The notes below the pieces were generated by a model. The model saw only the letters and a program-made list of their open reading frames with translations. It was not told the origin of the DNA and searched no databases. Source: JAGVGT01 sp963807225 (lineage in GTDB: Bacteria; Desulfobacterota; Desulfobulbia; Desulfobulbales; JAGXFP01). From it: a stretch of DNA of 64,000 nucleotides. The position numbers and the translations under genes are program-made. The DNA is taken from positions 186,001-250,000 of the forward strand of contig CAWEAD010000005.1 of the NCBI GenBank assembly GCA_963807225.1, given 5' to 3'. This document shows positions 25,336 through 34,889 of the stretch, piece after piece; position 1 is the first letter of the stretch; every line of letters begins with the position of its first letter.

Positions 25336-25881
25336 ATGCCCGCAAAGACCTTCTCCGTCCTCCTGGCCTTCCTGCTTCTTACTGGTTGCGCCACTCAGCG
25401 AATCCCCTTTAATGAAAGTGAATTCTCGAATCTCACGATCAAGGGCGACAAGACCATCACCGGGCAGGTTTTCCTGGTCGATCAGCTTGAGGAAAAGCAG
25501 GTGGGCGGCAACACTGAGGTTGTTCTGGAGCCGGTTACCAGTTACAGCAACCAGTGGTACGAAACGAGCTATCTGGGCAACCGCTCCCTCAAGAAAGCCG
25601 ACCCTCGTTACAACCAATATGTGCGCCGAAGCCTGACCAATCCCGACGGTGATTTCACCTTCAATGATGTCGCTCCCGGGGAATATTATCTGAGTGGCAT
25701 CGTCAACTGGAAGGCGGCTACCTGCAGCGGCAATGTCGTCCAGAAAAAAGTGCCGATCGCTCTCAAGATTACCGTCCATAAGAGTGATACCAAAATTGAG
25801 CTGCCCTTGACCAAGGACTTTATCAGTCCCACCGAAATTTGTGGTTTATACAACCAGTCTGAATGGGAAAAAACCAATTAA
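25336..25881 (+). CDS. Predicted lipoprotein of unknown function
   Basis: A 181-residue protein. The second ATG (25336) has an AAAGGTGAG site and is preferred over the ATG at 25318. The signal peptide SVLLAFLLLTGCATQRIPF has a lipobox LLTGC, so the mature protein is lipid-anchored. The mature part is beta-rich; NPDGDFTFNDVAPGEYYLSG resembles a carboxypeptidase-regulatory (Ig-like) fold seen in cell-surface proteins. No specific family is recognised. A strong terminator follows at 25906-25947. Confidence 0.8.
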   Translation: MPAKTFSVLLAFLLLTGCATQRIPFNESEFSNLTIKGDKTITGQVFLVDQLEEKQVGGNTEVVLEPVTSYSNQWYETSYLGNRSLKKADPRYNQYVRRSLTNPDGDFTFNDVAPGEYYLSGIVNWKAATCSGNVVQKKVPIALKITVHKSDTKIELPLTKDFISPTEICGLYNQSEWEKTN

Positions 25882-25905
25882 GTCGGCTGTAACTAAGCAA
25901 ACTGC

Positions 25906-25947
25906 TGCGGCAGGTCCGATATTATCACCGGTCCTGCCGCTTTTTTT
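25906..25947 (+). terminator. Terminator behind the lipoprotein, abutting the EndoQ start
   Basis: GCGGCAGG and CCTGCCGC form an 8-bp stem, with CCG/CGG extending it inside, followed by seven T. The next ATG begins at the base after the T-run. Confidence 0.85.
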
Positions 25948-27219
25948 ATGACTTATCTCGCCGACCTGCATATTCACTCCCCCTATTCCCTAGCCACCAG
26001 CCGGGCCTCCACTCTGGCCGGGTTGGCCGGGTGGGCTGCGGTCAAGGGGCTCGCCCTGGTCGGTACCGGTGATTTCACCCACCCCATCTGGCTGGGTGAA
26101 CTTGAAAAACAACTGCGGCCAGCCGAACCCGGATTTTTCAGACTTCTGGACGAAAGAATTCCCCCGCCCCTGCCTGGCTTGGCAAAACCTAAAGGAACCG
26201 TCCGCTTCCTGCTTTCCGCGGAAATCAGCTGTATATACCGCAAGGAAGGTCGCACCCGGAAGATCCATTGCCTGGTTTATGTACCGGACCTCGACAGCGC
26301 CAAACGGTTGAATCGTTGCCTGACTTTTTTCGGCAAACTGGAGTCGGACGGCCGACCTACTCTGCGGCTTGACGCCCGAGACCTGCTGGAGCTCGTTCTA
26401 AACGAAGCTCCGAATGGCTTTTTGGTACCGGCCCACGTCTGGACCCCTTGGTTCTCGCTGTTCGGAGCCAGATCCGGTTTCGATTCGGTAGAGGAATGCT
26501 TCGGCGACTTGAGCGGTCAGATTTTCGCCCTGGAAACCGGGCTCTCCTCCGATCCGGCCATGAACCGCCGGATCTCGGCTCTGGACCGTTACAGCCTGAT
26601 CTCCAATTCCGATTGCCACTCCCCGGCGAAGCTGGGCCGGGAGGCCAATATCCTTTCCGGATCCTTCGACTATTACTCCCTGCGTGATGGCCTGAAACCT
26701 CCCGGACAAGGCTTGGCCGGCACCATCGAATTCTTCCCGCAGGAAGGCAAATATTACGCCGACGGTCACCGCCGCTGCCGGTTCCGGTCAGACGAGGAAA
26801 GTTCGATATCCGTTCCTGCCCTCTGCCCCGTCTGCCGACGCCAACTGACCACCGGGGTATCGAGCCGGGTCCGGGAACTGGCTGATCGCCCGGCACCGCT
26901 CTTAACTTCACACGCCCCCGCCGTTCATCATCTGGTACCCCTGCTTGAGATCATCGCCGAAATCACCGGGCGAGGAATTCACAGCAAATCCGTACGGGAC
27001 TTTTATGTCGCCGCCATCAATCGTTTGGGTCCGGAATTACCCATGCTGATCGGAGCACCACTTGCCGAGATCGCCACATTCTCAGGTCCGCTGGCCACCG
27101 CCATCGATCGGGTCAGACGCGGCCAGGTCCAAAAGGAACGAGGCTTCGACGGCCAGCCCGGTCGAATCCTCCTCTTCCGGGAAGAAGAACGCCAGTTGTT
27201 GCGCCCACCGCTTTATTAA
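25948..27219 (+). CDS. Endonuclease Q (PHP-domain repair nuclease)
   Basis: A 423-residue PHP-family protein. The metal-binding motifs are ADLHIHSPYS at the N-terminus, GTGDFTHP (about 39-46), a conserved H near PAHVWTPWFSLFGARSGF, and SNSDCHSPAKLGREAN (about 219-234). A zinc-finger region has ADGHRRC (C277) and CPVC (C293, C296). The whole matches bacterial EndoQ, which nicks DNA 5' of deaminated bases (uracil, hypoxanthine, xanthine) and AP sites. ATG 25948 is the only normal start in frame and has no ribosome site. Ung is encoded next to it. Confidence 0.88.
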   Translation: MTYLADLHIHSPYSLATSRASTLAGLAGWAAVKGLALVGTGDFTHPIWLGELEKQLRPAEPGFFRLLDERIPPPLPGLAKPKGTVRFLLSAEISCIYRKEGRTRKIHCLVYVPDLDSAKRLNRCLTFFGKLESDGRPTLRLDARDLLELVLNEAPNGFLVPAHVWTPWFSLFGARSGFDSVEECFGDLSGQIFALETGLSSDPAMNRRISALDRYSLISNSDCHSPAKLGREANILSGSFDYYSLRDGLKPPGQGLAGTIEFFPQEGKYYADGHRRCRFRSDEESSISVPALCPVCRRQLTTGVSSRVRELADRPAPLLTSHAPAVHHLVPLLEIIAEITGRGIHSKSVRDFYVAAINRLGPELPMLIGAPLAEIATFSGPLATAIDRVRRGQVQKERGFDGQPGRILLFREEERQLLRPPLY

Positions 27220-27290
27220 CTGGCAAAAACCACACGATTTTTTATCATGAAGACTCACGGTGATCATCAAGTCAGCAGGAACTTATCGAC

Positions 27291-27956
27291 ATGTCGCTCT
27301 GGGAAGAAACCGTACCACTGATGCAGGAAGGCTTACACCGCCGCCTGCGCGCTCAGGCCTACGACCAGCTTAATGGCCGGGTCAAGGTGTATCCCCCAAG
27401 GGAATTGGTCTTCAACGCCATGCGCCTTACCCCTTTCGAAGAGGTCAAGGTGGTTATCCTGGGTCAGGACCCTTATATCAACGAGTCCAAAGGCACCCCG
27501 GAAGCGCATGGCTTATGTTTTTCGGTCAAGGAAGGCATCCCCGCGCCACCCTCACTGAAGAATATCTTCCAGGAAATCAGAAACTCGGTTTATGATGGTC
27601 AGCCCCGGGAATTTTCCACCGACCTGAGCCGTTGGGCCGAACAGGGTGTCCTGCTCCTGAACGCCAGCCTCTCGGTTCTGGCCGGTCAATCCAACTCCCA
27701 CGCCAATCTGGGTTGGCAACGGTTGACCGACAACATTATCGAGACCGTCTCGGACCGACTCGACAATATTGTCTTCATGCTCTGGGGCTCGTTCGCCCAG
27801 AAGAAGGAACCCCTGATCGACAAGACGAAACATCTGGTGCTGAAAACCAGTCACCCCTCCCCCCTCTCGGCCCATCGCGGCTTCCTGGGCTCGGGAGTAT
27901 TCGTTAAATGCAATGCCTATCTGCGGCAGCACGGCAAGACCCCGATCGAATGGTAA
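27291..27956 (+). CDS. ung: Uracil-DNA glycosylase, family 1
   Basis: A 221-residue glycosylase that removes uracil from DNA. The water-activating motif is ILGQDPYINESKGTPEAHGL (about 56-74); the usual form is GQDPYHGPGQAHGL, so the histidine is replaced and the loop is a few residues longer. The catalytic D60 is kept. The uracil-binding LLLNASLSV and the DNA-intercalating HPSPLSAHRG are present. It starts 71 bases behind EndoQ and overlaps the next gene by seven bases. Confidence 0.93.
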   Translation: MSLWEETVPLMQEGLHRRLRAQAYDQLNGRVKVYPPRELVFNAMRLTPFEEVKVVILGQDPYINESKGTPEAHGLCFSVKEGIPAPPSLKNIFQEIRNSVYDGQPREFSTDLSRWAEQGVLLLNASLSVLAGQSNSHANLGWQRLTDNIIETVSDRLDNIVFMLWGSFAQKKEPLIDKTKHLVLKTSHPSPLSAHRGFLGSGVFVKCNAYLRQHGKTPIEW

Positions 27957-28453
27957 AGCAAGAAGATCTCCCTCTACAACGGACCCTGCGGGTCGGCAAG
28001 ATCACCGTGGGTCTGATCGGCCTGGACGTAGCTCTGGGCCGGATACTGGCCCGGGCCGAGCAGGATGAGGATGAGGCGGTGGCGGAACTGTTGGCGGAAG
28101 TCGGTAAACACAACTATATCCCGGACTCCGCCGTTGACAACTATCGCGAAGCCCTGCGCCGTGAATATCAGCGTCAACGGAGCGGCCGACAAACCATCGG
28201 GCCGCATCTTTCCATCCGCATCCTGGGGCCGGGTTGCGTCAGCTGCAATCGCCTCAACACCTTGCTCTTCGATATCCTGCAGGATATGGGGGTTGCCGCC
28301 GATATCGAACAGATCCACGACCTGGACGAAATCTGGCGGCACGGCGTGACCAAAACCCCGGCCCTGATCATCAACGGCGAGGTTAAAAGCAGCGGCAAGA
28401 TACCCAGCCGCTCGGAGGTTGAAGAGTGGCTCCGCCAAATAACCATGGCCTGA
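27950..28453 (+). CDS. Thioredoxin-fold protein with N-terminal extension
   Basis: A 167-residue protein. The last 80 residues are a small thioredoxin fold of the redox-active disulfide type: IRILGPGCVSCNRLNTLLFD with the CxxC, the cis-proline loop GVTKTPALIINGEVKSSGKI, and SEVEEWL at the end. The first 80 residues are predicted helical (DEDEAVAELLAEVGKHNYIP) and unassigned. ATG 27950 overlaps the ung stop, so translation is coupled. Its link to the two repair enzymes is unclear; it may reduce a cysteine protein or simply share the transcript. Confidence 0.8.
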   Translation: MVKQEDLPLQRTLRVGKITVGLIGLDVALGRILARAEQDEDEAVAELLAEVGKHNYIPDSAVDNYREALRREYQRQRSGRQTIGPHLSIRILGPGCVSCNRLNTLLFDILQDMGVAADIEQIHDLDEIWRHGVTKTPALIINGEVKSSGKIPSRSEVEEWLRQITMA

Positions 28454-28723
28454 ATTTCTCCAGCGAATCTGCCGAACGGCTGAAAAGCATAGAATCCGAC
28501 AATCGCTTCAAACCATTCCGAATCCGATCTTTGGCGCGTAATTATCGCCTGGCAATTTGCCAAAAGGTGAGCGCAAATTCGAGCTCGGCACGGGAAATAC
28601 CTCTTTGACCTGATAAGCCCCTAAAAAATATCGCTTTTTTCAAAAAAAGGTTGGATGATTTCGCCAACAGAGATTATTAAGTTATTCCTGCTGCACGCAC
28701 CCTAATTTTTTTTGGAGAATATC

Positions 28724-29149
28724 ATGGGCAATTACAGTTCCAATCCCTACCGCGTCGATGCTCAAACCAGCAACTCCATCGACCGCAAGAGGGAACAGGA
28801 GCGGCGCCATATGTTGCAGGCCGCCTTCAAGAACAACGAAGAACTGGCCAGCCGGCTGGTGCAGCGCTTGCTGGACAAACACATCATCGAAACCACATCC
28901 GAAAGCGCTATCCGGGAAGCCTTCGAAAAACTGCTGCGCCGCCTGGCGGAAATCGAGGAGCATGATTTCAATTTCAAGATCGCCCCGATCCGCAGCCTGG
29001 TGCCCAATGCCAATATTGTCAGTCTCTACCTGACCCAGTACATCATCGAGGATCTGATCGATCATCGCGATATCGAGGATGTCTTCGGCGATGAAACCGA
29101 GATCTATCAGGTAGTCGATTCGATCATGAGTTCCATCCGGCCGCAATAG
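28724..29149 (+). CDS. Conserved-looking protein of unknown function
   Basis: A 141-residue soluble, mostly helical protein with a GGAGAATATC site before ATG 28724. It has charged amphipathic helices (NEELASRLVQRLLDKHIIE, EAFEKLLRRLAEIEEHDFN) and an acidic C-terminus. No known motif was seen. It ends three bases before the radical SAM gene, so the two are almost certainly translated from one message and may act together. Confidence 0.75.
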   Translation: MGNYSSNPYRVDAQTSNSIDRKREQERRHMLQAAFKNNEELASRLVQRLLDKHIIETTSESAIREAFEKLLRRLAEIEEHDFNFKIAPIRSLVPNANIVSLYLTQYIIEDLIDHRDIEDVFGDETEIYQVVDSIMSSIRPQ

Positions 29150-29152
29150 CGG

Positions 29153-30445
29153 ATGACTGCGGAACACCCGAGTCGAATACCCCATCTCCTTTACGCCAAC
29201 GATAAGGGTGAAATCCGCGATCTGCCGGAATTGACCATGGCCGGTCGCAGTGGCCGAGAGTTCTTCGCTCCCGCCTTGAATACCCTGATCCCTCTGCCGG
29301 AAGGCAGCGAACTATTCGTCCTCGACGACCGTTTCCCGGTCGGGATCGATCCCGCCAACGGCGACTTTCTGCACCTGGAGGAGGATCCGAGCAAGCCCGG
29401 TCGACCGGTCAGGGCGGTGGCAGCCTTCATGGCCCCGGCCCATACCGCCATCCACCTGGCCGCCTTCGAAAAGAAAAACTCCCGGGTCATCCCCCTGCCG
29501 CTTTTCGCATACACCGCCGTAGGTTGGTTGGATGAGCGCTTCTGGGTTTGCGGTTTCCGTAGCGATACCGACCCACGCCAGGAGCCGGGTCGCTTCGCGC
29601 CCGATCTGATCCGCCAGGCCACACTTCGGCGACTCCGCGAGTTTCCAGCCAACCGCCTGATCCAGCACCTGGGTAACTGCAGCCTGACCTATGGTTGCCC
29701 GGCTGCGGTCAACTATTTCATGACCAGCTGGGAGGCGCCGCTCCCCACCTCACCGGCCTGCAACGCCGCCTGTATCGGTTGCATCTCGCTGCAACCCTCC
29801 GGCTGTTGCCCGGCCACCCAGGATCGGATCAAGTTCATCCCCACTGCCGAGGAAATCGCCGGAGTGGCGGTGCCGCACCTGGAACGGGTCGAGAAAGGGA
29901 TTGTCAGCTTCGGCCAGGGCTGCGAGGGTGAACCGCTACTTCAGGCCGAGACCATTGAACGGGCGATCCGCCTGATCCGCAGGCAGACCGGGCGCGGCAC
30001 CATCAACTTGAACAGTAATTCCAGCCTGCCCGAGGCGGTGGCCCGTCTGGCCGAGGCAGGACTTGACAGCCTGCGGGTCAGTCTGAACAGCGCCCAGATT
30101 GAATATCATCGCCGCTACTATCGCCCCAAGGGCTTCGACCTGGACTCGGTTAAGGAATCGATCCGGGCAATGAAGTCCGCCGGTTGCTTTGTCTCCCTCA
30201 ACTATTTCATCCTCCCGGGCTTCACCGACGATCCCGATGAATTCATCGCTCTGAGTGACCTTCTCGCCGACACCGGACCGGACTTCATCCAACTCCGCAA
30301 CCTGAATATGGACCCGGATTGGTACTTGGACGAAATCGGTTTCACCCCCTCCGGACCGCCGATGGGAATCGACAAATGGCTCGGCCGACTGAAACAGGAT
30401 TTCCCCCGACTTCGCTTCGGATATTTCAATCCGCCTTTGCGCTAG
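29153..30445 (+). CDS. Radical SAM protein
   Basis: A 430-residue enzyme. The radical SAM cluster motif is CNAACIGC (about residues 205-212), placed unusually deep behind a 200-residue N-terminal domain with no assigned fold. The barrel continues with IVSFGQGCEGEPLLQ (GGEP-like), GTINLNSNSS and LDSLRVSLNSA. Other cysteines (CSLTYGC before the motif, CCP after) might bind another cluster but no clear SPASM domain is visible. The substrate is unknown. It forms a pair with the unknown protein upstream. Confidence 0.85.
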   Translation: MTAEHPSRIPHLLYANDKGEIRDLPELTMAGRSGREFFAPALNTLIPLPEGSELFVLDDRFPVGIDPANGDFLHLEEDPSKPGRPVRAVAAFMAPAHTAIHLAAFEKKNSRVIPLPLFAYTAVGWLDERFWVCGFRSDTDPRQEPGRFAPDLIRQATLRRLREFPANRLIQHLGNCSLTYGCPAAVNYFMTSWEAPLPTSPACNAACIGCISLQPSGCCPATQDRIKFIPTAEEIAGVAVPHLERVEKGIVSFGQGCEGEPLLQAETIERAIRLIRRQTGRGTINLNSNSSLPEAVARLAEAGLDSLRVSLNSAQIEYHRRYYRPKGFDLDSVKESIRAMKSAGCFVSLNYFILPGFTDDPDEFIALSDLLADTGPDFIQLRNLNMDPDWYLDEIGFTPSGPPMGIDKWLGRLKQDFPRLRFGYFNPPLR

Positions 30446-30620
30446 CCTTTAAGGTAAATTGTTTTTCTTTTGGGAAAGATCAACAAGTCTGCCGCTCTTT
30501 TTTCAAACGAAGTTATGCGCGGCAGAGCTTCATTGCCCGCGCATTTCCCAACCTCAATCTTAGTGCCTCTAAAAATACTCAGCTTGCCATATCATTTCGT
30601 GCTTTGCTGACCTATGGAAA

Positions 30621-30690
30621 CTGGATTCGCGCCTATGCGAGAATGACGTCACGAAATATAGCCGTCACTCCCGCGCAAGCGGGAGTCCGG
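30621..30690. repeat. REP/MITE-like inverted repeat
   Basis: CTGGATTCGCGCCTATGCGAGAATGACG-type left arm and CGTCACTCCCGCGCAAGCGGGAGTCCGG-type right arm are imperfect complements about 28 bases long; each arm is itself a small palindrome (e.g. TCCCGCGCAAGCGGGA). Elements of this build (GTCATTCCCGC...GCGGGAATCCAG) are dispersed in many proteobacterial genomes. Only one copy is visible here. Confidence 0.6.
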
Positions 30691-30831
30691 TGGCTTTTGG
30701 ACTGAGTTTCATTAAGCGCCACTTCAATCTTTATCCCCAGTTGTATACTCAAGAAATCCCCGGTGGCTATGGTTCGGATTGAATCGAGCGCCCCAGGGAT
30801 AATCAAAACAACATCTAGCCAACATAAATAA

Positions 30832-30862
30832 AAAAGGGCGACCCATACGGGCCGCCCTTAAA
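30832..30862 (-). terminator. Terminator of the porin gene
   Basis: On the minus strand AAGGGCGGCCCG...GGTCGCCCTT is followed by TTTTTATT. It lies 31 bases behind the porin stop. Confidence 0.85.
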
Positions 30863-30893
30863 TAATGCGGTTTAAGCTTTACTTAGAAGTGAA

Positions 30894-32225
30894 TTAGAAA
30901 GTCACTTCAACCCGGTTACCAACAACCCAGACAGAATCGTCCTTGGCGGAGAACTTATTGACGTCGCCGTAAGCGATACCGAAGGAGTAGGTGGCATTCT
31001 GAGCCAACTCGTAATCGGCGGTCAGGTCAACCTCGACCAGGGAGCCGGTCTCGTCGCCATTGGCGCCAAAATAATCGGAAGCCTTCAAATAACCAACCAG
31101 CGCGCCCAATTTAAGCTTGTCGTTGGCTTTGAAGTCCACGCCGGCGCCGACCAGGTAGGTGGAGTCGTCGGCATGGGCCGCGGTACCCTGCGGGTTGGTG
31201 GTGCCACCGAAGTCGATGATGGCGGTCTCGTTACAGGTACCGATCAGCAGTGAGGGGGCGAAGTCGTTGTCGCAGTCGCGTCCGGCGCCGCCAACAGCAA
31301 GGCCGTTATTGTCCTTGTAGTAGGCGACCAGACCCTTAACGGTGACCGGGGCCAGATCCATGGCGGCGGCCACGAAACCACCGAATGGAGACTTGTCGAA
31401 ATTGGTATGCTTGACCAGATCGCCGCCCTTGTAGATCAACTCGCCCAGCACAGTGGCCGGACCAACCTTGGTGACGAAGAAGGGATCGGCCAGATAACCG
31501 GTATCACCTTTTCCCAGGATGCCGGCATCAGTCGGTGACGGCATTACCATCATAGGTCAGGTAGTTGAGCAGCAGGCCGTAGGAGGTTTCACCGGCCTTG
31601 CCGACCAGGAAGGCGCCCCAGGCGTCGCTGTCGCCGTCGCCGTTGGCATACATGCCTTCGACATTCTTCTGCAGATAACCACCGACGGTCAGGCCGGCGG
31701 CCTTGTAGGTCGCCTTGATCCGGTCGACGCTGGCACCGTAGGCCAGGAACTTGTTGCCCCAACTGGCGTCCTGACGACCGATGGTCCAGTTGCCGCCCAG
31801 GGTGTTGATGGACATGTTGGCCCGATCGACATATACGGTATTGGCGTCTGTAATAGTAGCGCCGTTGTTGTCAGTAATATCATTGCCGCCATTGTTGCCG
31901 AAGATCTGGTCGGCAACAACAATGCGGGTGTTGATCTTAACGTCGTCGTTAACCTTCAAGTCGGCATTGAGACGATAACGCTGATCCATCTCCTGACCGT
32001 GTCCTGGCCATGGACGCCAGAAGTGTTCTGGGCAAAGCACTCCCAGATCATTGCCCGGCAAGCAAGCGTGCCATCGTAAATGATCGGTGCATCAGTAGCG
32101 TTCTGTGAGTAAACGCCACGCCACCGAGCATCACCATGGATGGACAGCATGTCCTCGGCAGCGGCGTAAGAAGCCAGGCCGGCCACCAGACCAAGTGCAA
32201 CTGCGAAACTTAACGCTTTCTTCAT
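30894..32225 (-). CDS. Outer-membrane porin (two frameshifts)
   Basis: Three overlapping frames add up to one porin of about 440 residues. Frame one begins KKALSFAVALGLVAGLASYAAA, a clean signal peptide. Frame two has EMDQRYRLNADLKVNDDVKI and WTIGRQDASWGNKFLAYGA, typical of 16-strand general porins. Frame three continues from AGILGKGDTGYLADPFFV to a final strand ending in VEVTF. The joins are near 32010-32080 and at 31528-31540 (one extra base in GACTGATGCC). The strong promoter, signal peptide, terminal phenylalanine and terminator all argue for a functional gene with sequence errors, though phase variation or decay is not excluded. Confidence 0.82.
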
Positions 32226-32601
32226 CCTTTAATCTCCTTTTGTTTGAATTAGCAGGTTGTTTTCGATCAACTGCAGTTGCCTTTGATCGCCCGATGATTC
32301 TTTCAATCGCCCCGAATCACCGGGAAAACCAACTTTAACACTAATTTTTACTAAGTTTAACTACACTTCACTACAACTCGTGTCAAGTTTTTTTGCTCGC
32401 CAAATACTATTTTTTGGTCCGCGCAATCCCAATGGTTTCAGGTTGAACGCCCGACTTGATTGCCAGCGCACTCGCCTCGAATTGCTACTACATTGTGGCA
32501 TAAATAGCTACCCGATCCTGCCTAGGCGATTATTTTGCTCACTTCAATATCTCCTGCAATACACGGGCCATGGCCTGCCGAAGCCGTAAAGGAACACTAA
32601 T
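32226..32601. other. Porin promoter region
   Basis: No gene is seen. It contains the porin promoter at 32358-32386 and a 5' leader of about 125 bases. Confidence 0.5.
32358..32386 (-). promoter_or_regulatory. Sigma-70-type promoter of the porin
   Basis: TTGACA and TAGTTA are 17 bases apart on the minus strand. The -35 is consensus. The porin start is about 130 bases downstream. Confidence 0.55.
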
Positions 32602-32675
32602 TCAAAAAGTTAACATTGCAGCCTCTGGCAAGCCCAGGCAAAAAGCGGATGAAAATGTGTAATAAATCCCACAAC

Positions 32676-34434
32676 CTATGGTTGTTTTTGCGTCAGATCC
32701 CCCAGCGGATAGGTGGCCACCACGCTTCGATAGCTCAGCGCCAGCAGGCCAGATTTCTTGGTGATCAGCCCCAGGTAGAGGGCGGCGCCCGAGCCGTTTG
32801 GCGCCGGCCCCAGTTGGTAGGAGGCCAGATAGCTGCCGATCTCGCCGCTGTCCCAGACCTCGACAAAGGAAATGCCGTTCCAGGCCAGGAACTGGACCAT
32901 GCCGCCGGTAAAGCTGCCGATGGTCTTGAGCAGCGAAGAAAAACCGGAGGGATTCTTCATCACGACCAGATCCTGGTGTCCGTCGCCATTGACGTCCTTG
33001 GCGATCAACCGCCCCGGCACGTTGCGGTTGACCTTGTCGTCTGTTGGTTGAACCGTTGGCCTGGCCGATGTAGCGGACCGTATAGGCATATTTCTCGGTG
33101 CCGCGCCAGAGCACCACCCCGTCGGCGCCGTAAAGGAACAGGTCACCGTCCTTATCGACGGTGGCCACCTCGGCCTGCCCGTCGCCGTTGAAGTCGGCCA
33201 TGACGAACTCGAAGAGGTTGACTTGCGGTGGCAGCGGCAATTTCTCGCCGGCCCGGAGTTGCCCGTCCTGCAAGGTCAAAAGGTAAATGCCTTCCCGCAC
33301 CGGGGTGTTGGCCGCCCCCTCCTGGCCGGCCAGAACCTGACCGCGGCCGGGCAGATCAATCGGCCGCAGATGCCAGGGTTGCTTGTCGAACAGGGTGGCA
33401 AAGGCTTGACCGTTCCATTCAACCGCGTAAGACAGGGGTGAATTACCGGAGATGGTGCTGATATAAATCTCGGCCTTGCCGTTACCATTGAGATCGGCCA
33501 AATTAACTTCAACCACCCGGCAGTAACCCGGAGGATCGGGCAGATCGCCGGCCGGAAGCAGTTTTGCCCCATCCTGCCGGTAGACGTGTATATGATGCTC
33601 CTCAGCAACAACCAGCACAGCGCTGCCGTCGCCAAACAGGTCGCCGACATCCAGAGCCTGAATTTCATAGTCAAGGGACTGACTACGGTTGATCATCAAC
33701 AGGCGGTTGGAAATCGCGGTCATTCCATCCTTGGGCTGTCCTACCGGGGTACCGGCCGCGACGGAAGTCGGGAGAGACGGAGTGACCGGCGGAACCAACA
33801 CCGGAGCAGTGGCCGCCGGCGGCTGATCCCGGAATATCCGATCGGGATGCAGGGATAGTTCAGGTTCGTTTTCCTGAGTGGCCGCCGCTTCCTTTTCCGG
33901 TTTGAGCGTCGTCGCTCCGGCCGTAGCTGGTAGGGCTTCCGAACCGGAACCCTTAACCCCACCCTTGAACATCCGGCCACTAATATCGACCACTAACTGG
34001 TCCACAGCCGCGATCACCTCGTCAGGTCCATCAGCCGTGGCATAAAATCGCTCTTCAGCCGGCTCTCCTTTGATCCGCACGGCCCGGACATCAAGGCTGA
34101 TCACCTGGCCCAGACTGGTGATGCTGCCGCTCAAGACCAGTTCGGCCTTGAGCGCTGGTCCAACCACTGTCGGAACTACGCTGCCGGTCTCCTCCATAAC
34201 CTTTCGAATCGAATGCTGATCCACTACCGCCACCCCACCTCGGGCGCTAAGGCGACTGGCCAGCATGGCCTCGACCCCGGCCTTCAGATAGGCCAGGTCG
34301 GACGGGGCATTTAACTCGAAGGGCAAAATCACCACCCTGGGCTTGGCGGTGGCAGGTTCAACCGCCTGGACCTGAGAGGAAAACAACAACAGCAAAACAA
34401 CCAAGATTGGCATAAATATCGCCAGTTTTTTCAT
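32676..34434 (-). CDS. Exported FG-GAP repeat protein with TolB/FlgO-like N-domain (one frameshift)
   Basis: About 585 residues once one frameshift is corrected. The signal peptide is KKLAIFMPILVVLLLLFSSQVQA. Residues about 30-160 (RVVILPFELNAPSDLAYLKA, LVLSGSITSLGQVISLDVRA) resemble the nucleotide-fold domain of TolB-N/FlgO-type lipoproteins. A proline/alanine linker leads to several FG-GAP/VCBS blades with calcium-type loops (DLNGNGKAEIYIS, DFNGDGQAEVATVDKDGD, DVNGDGHQDLVVM). One extra base near 33041-33048 splits the gene after QANGST. The start could be ATG 34434 or 34440. A periplasmic or surface beta-propeller of unknown ligand is the likely product. Confidence 0.8.
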
Positions 34435-34889
34435 CTGCATACTTGATCTGAACCTCTGACTTGTCATTAGCCCCGACCGATCCGGACAGGGCGCAAATAA
34501 AAGCTGTTTAACCCGGAGAATGGCATTGGGCAAGCGTTATTTAAGCCGGTTGATTTCCATACCACATTGTGGTAATAGAATTTTTTCTGCCGGTCGGCCT
34601 TGGCGAAAACATATTAGGCCTGGAAAAATGCGCTCTAATGGTTATATTGCCGCCAGTTGCTATGGATTTGGCGGCACGGCAACTTAACCTAAGGCGGCTT
34701 ATAGTCATTGCGACTCCCGCTCCGTGGGATAAACACCGCGAAGCAATCCTTCGAGACGTATTCTTCAAGCAAATTGCTTCAACACGCCACCCCTCGCATT
34801 GACGCTGTTTCAATCGACGGAGTCGCAAGCAAGAAGGCCCCCGCCCCATGCGGATACAACCGGAACCGAGAGACGAGGAACCACCAACC
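34435..34889. other. Divergent intergenic region
   Basis: It separates the FG-GAP and YcaO genes. Short open frames here have no support. A stretch near 34708-34760 (GTCATTGCGACTCCCGC, GCGAAGCAATCCTTCG) resembles dispersed repeats that carry 'GTCATTGCGA...GCGAAGCAATC' in proteobacteria. No other signal is recognised. Confidence 0.4.

Larger units (their letters stand above)
30446..30893. other. Intergenic region with a palindromic repeat and the porin terminator
   Basis: No gene is visible. It holds an inverted-repeat element (30621-30690) and the terminator of the porin gene (30832-30862). The rest shows nothing recognisable. Confidence 0.5.
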
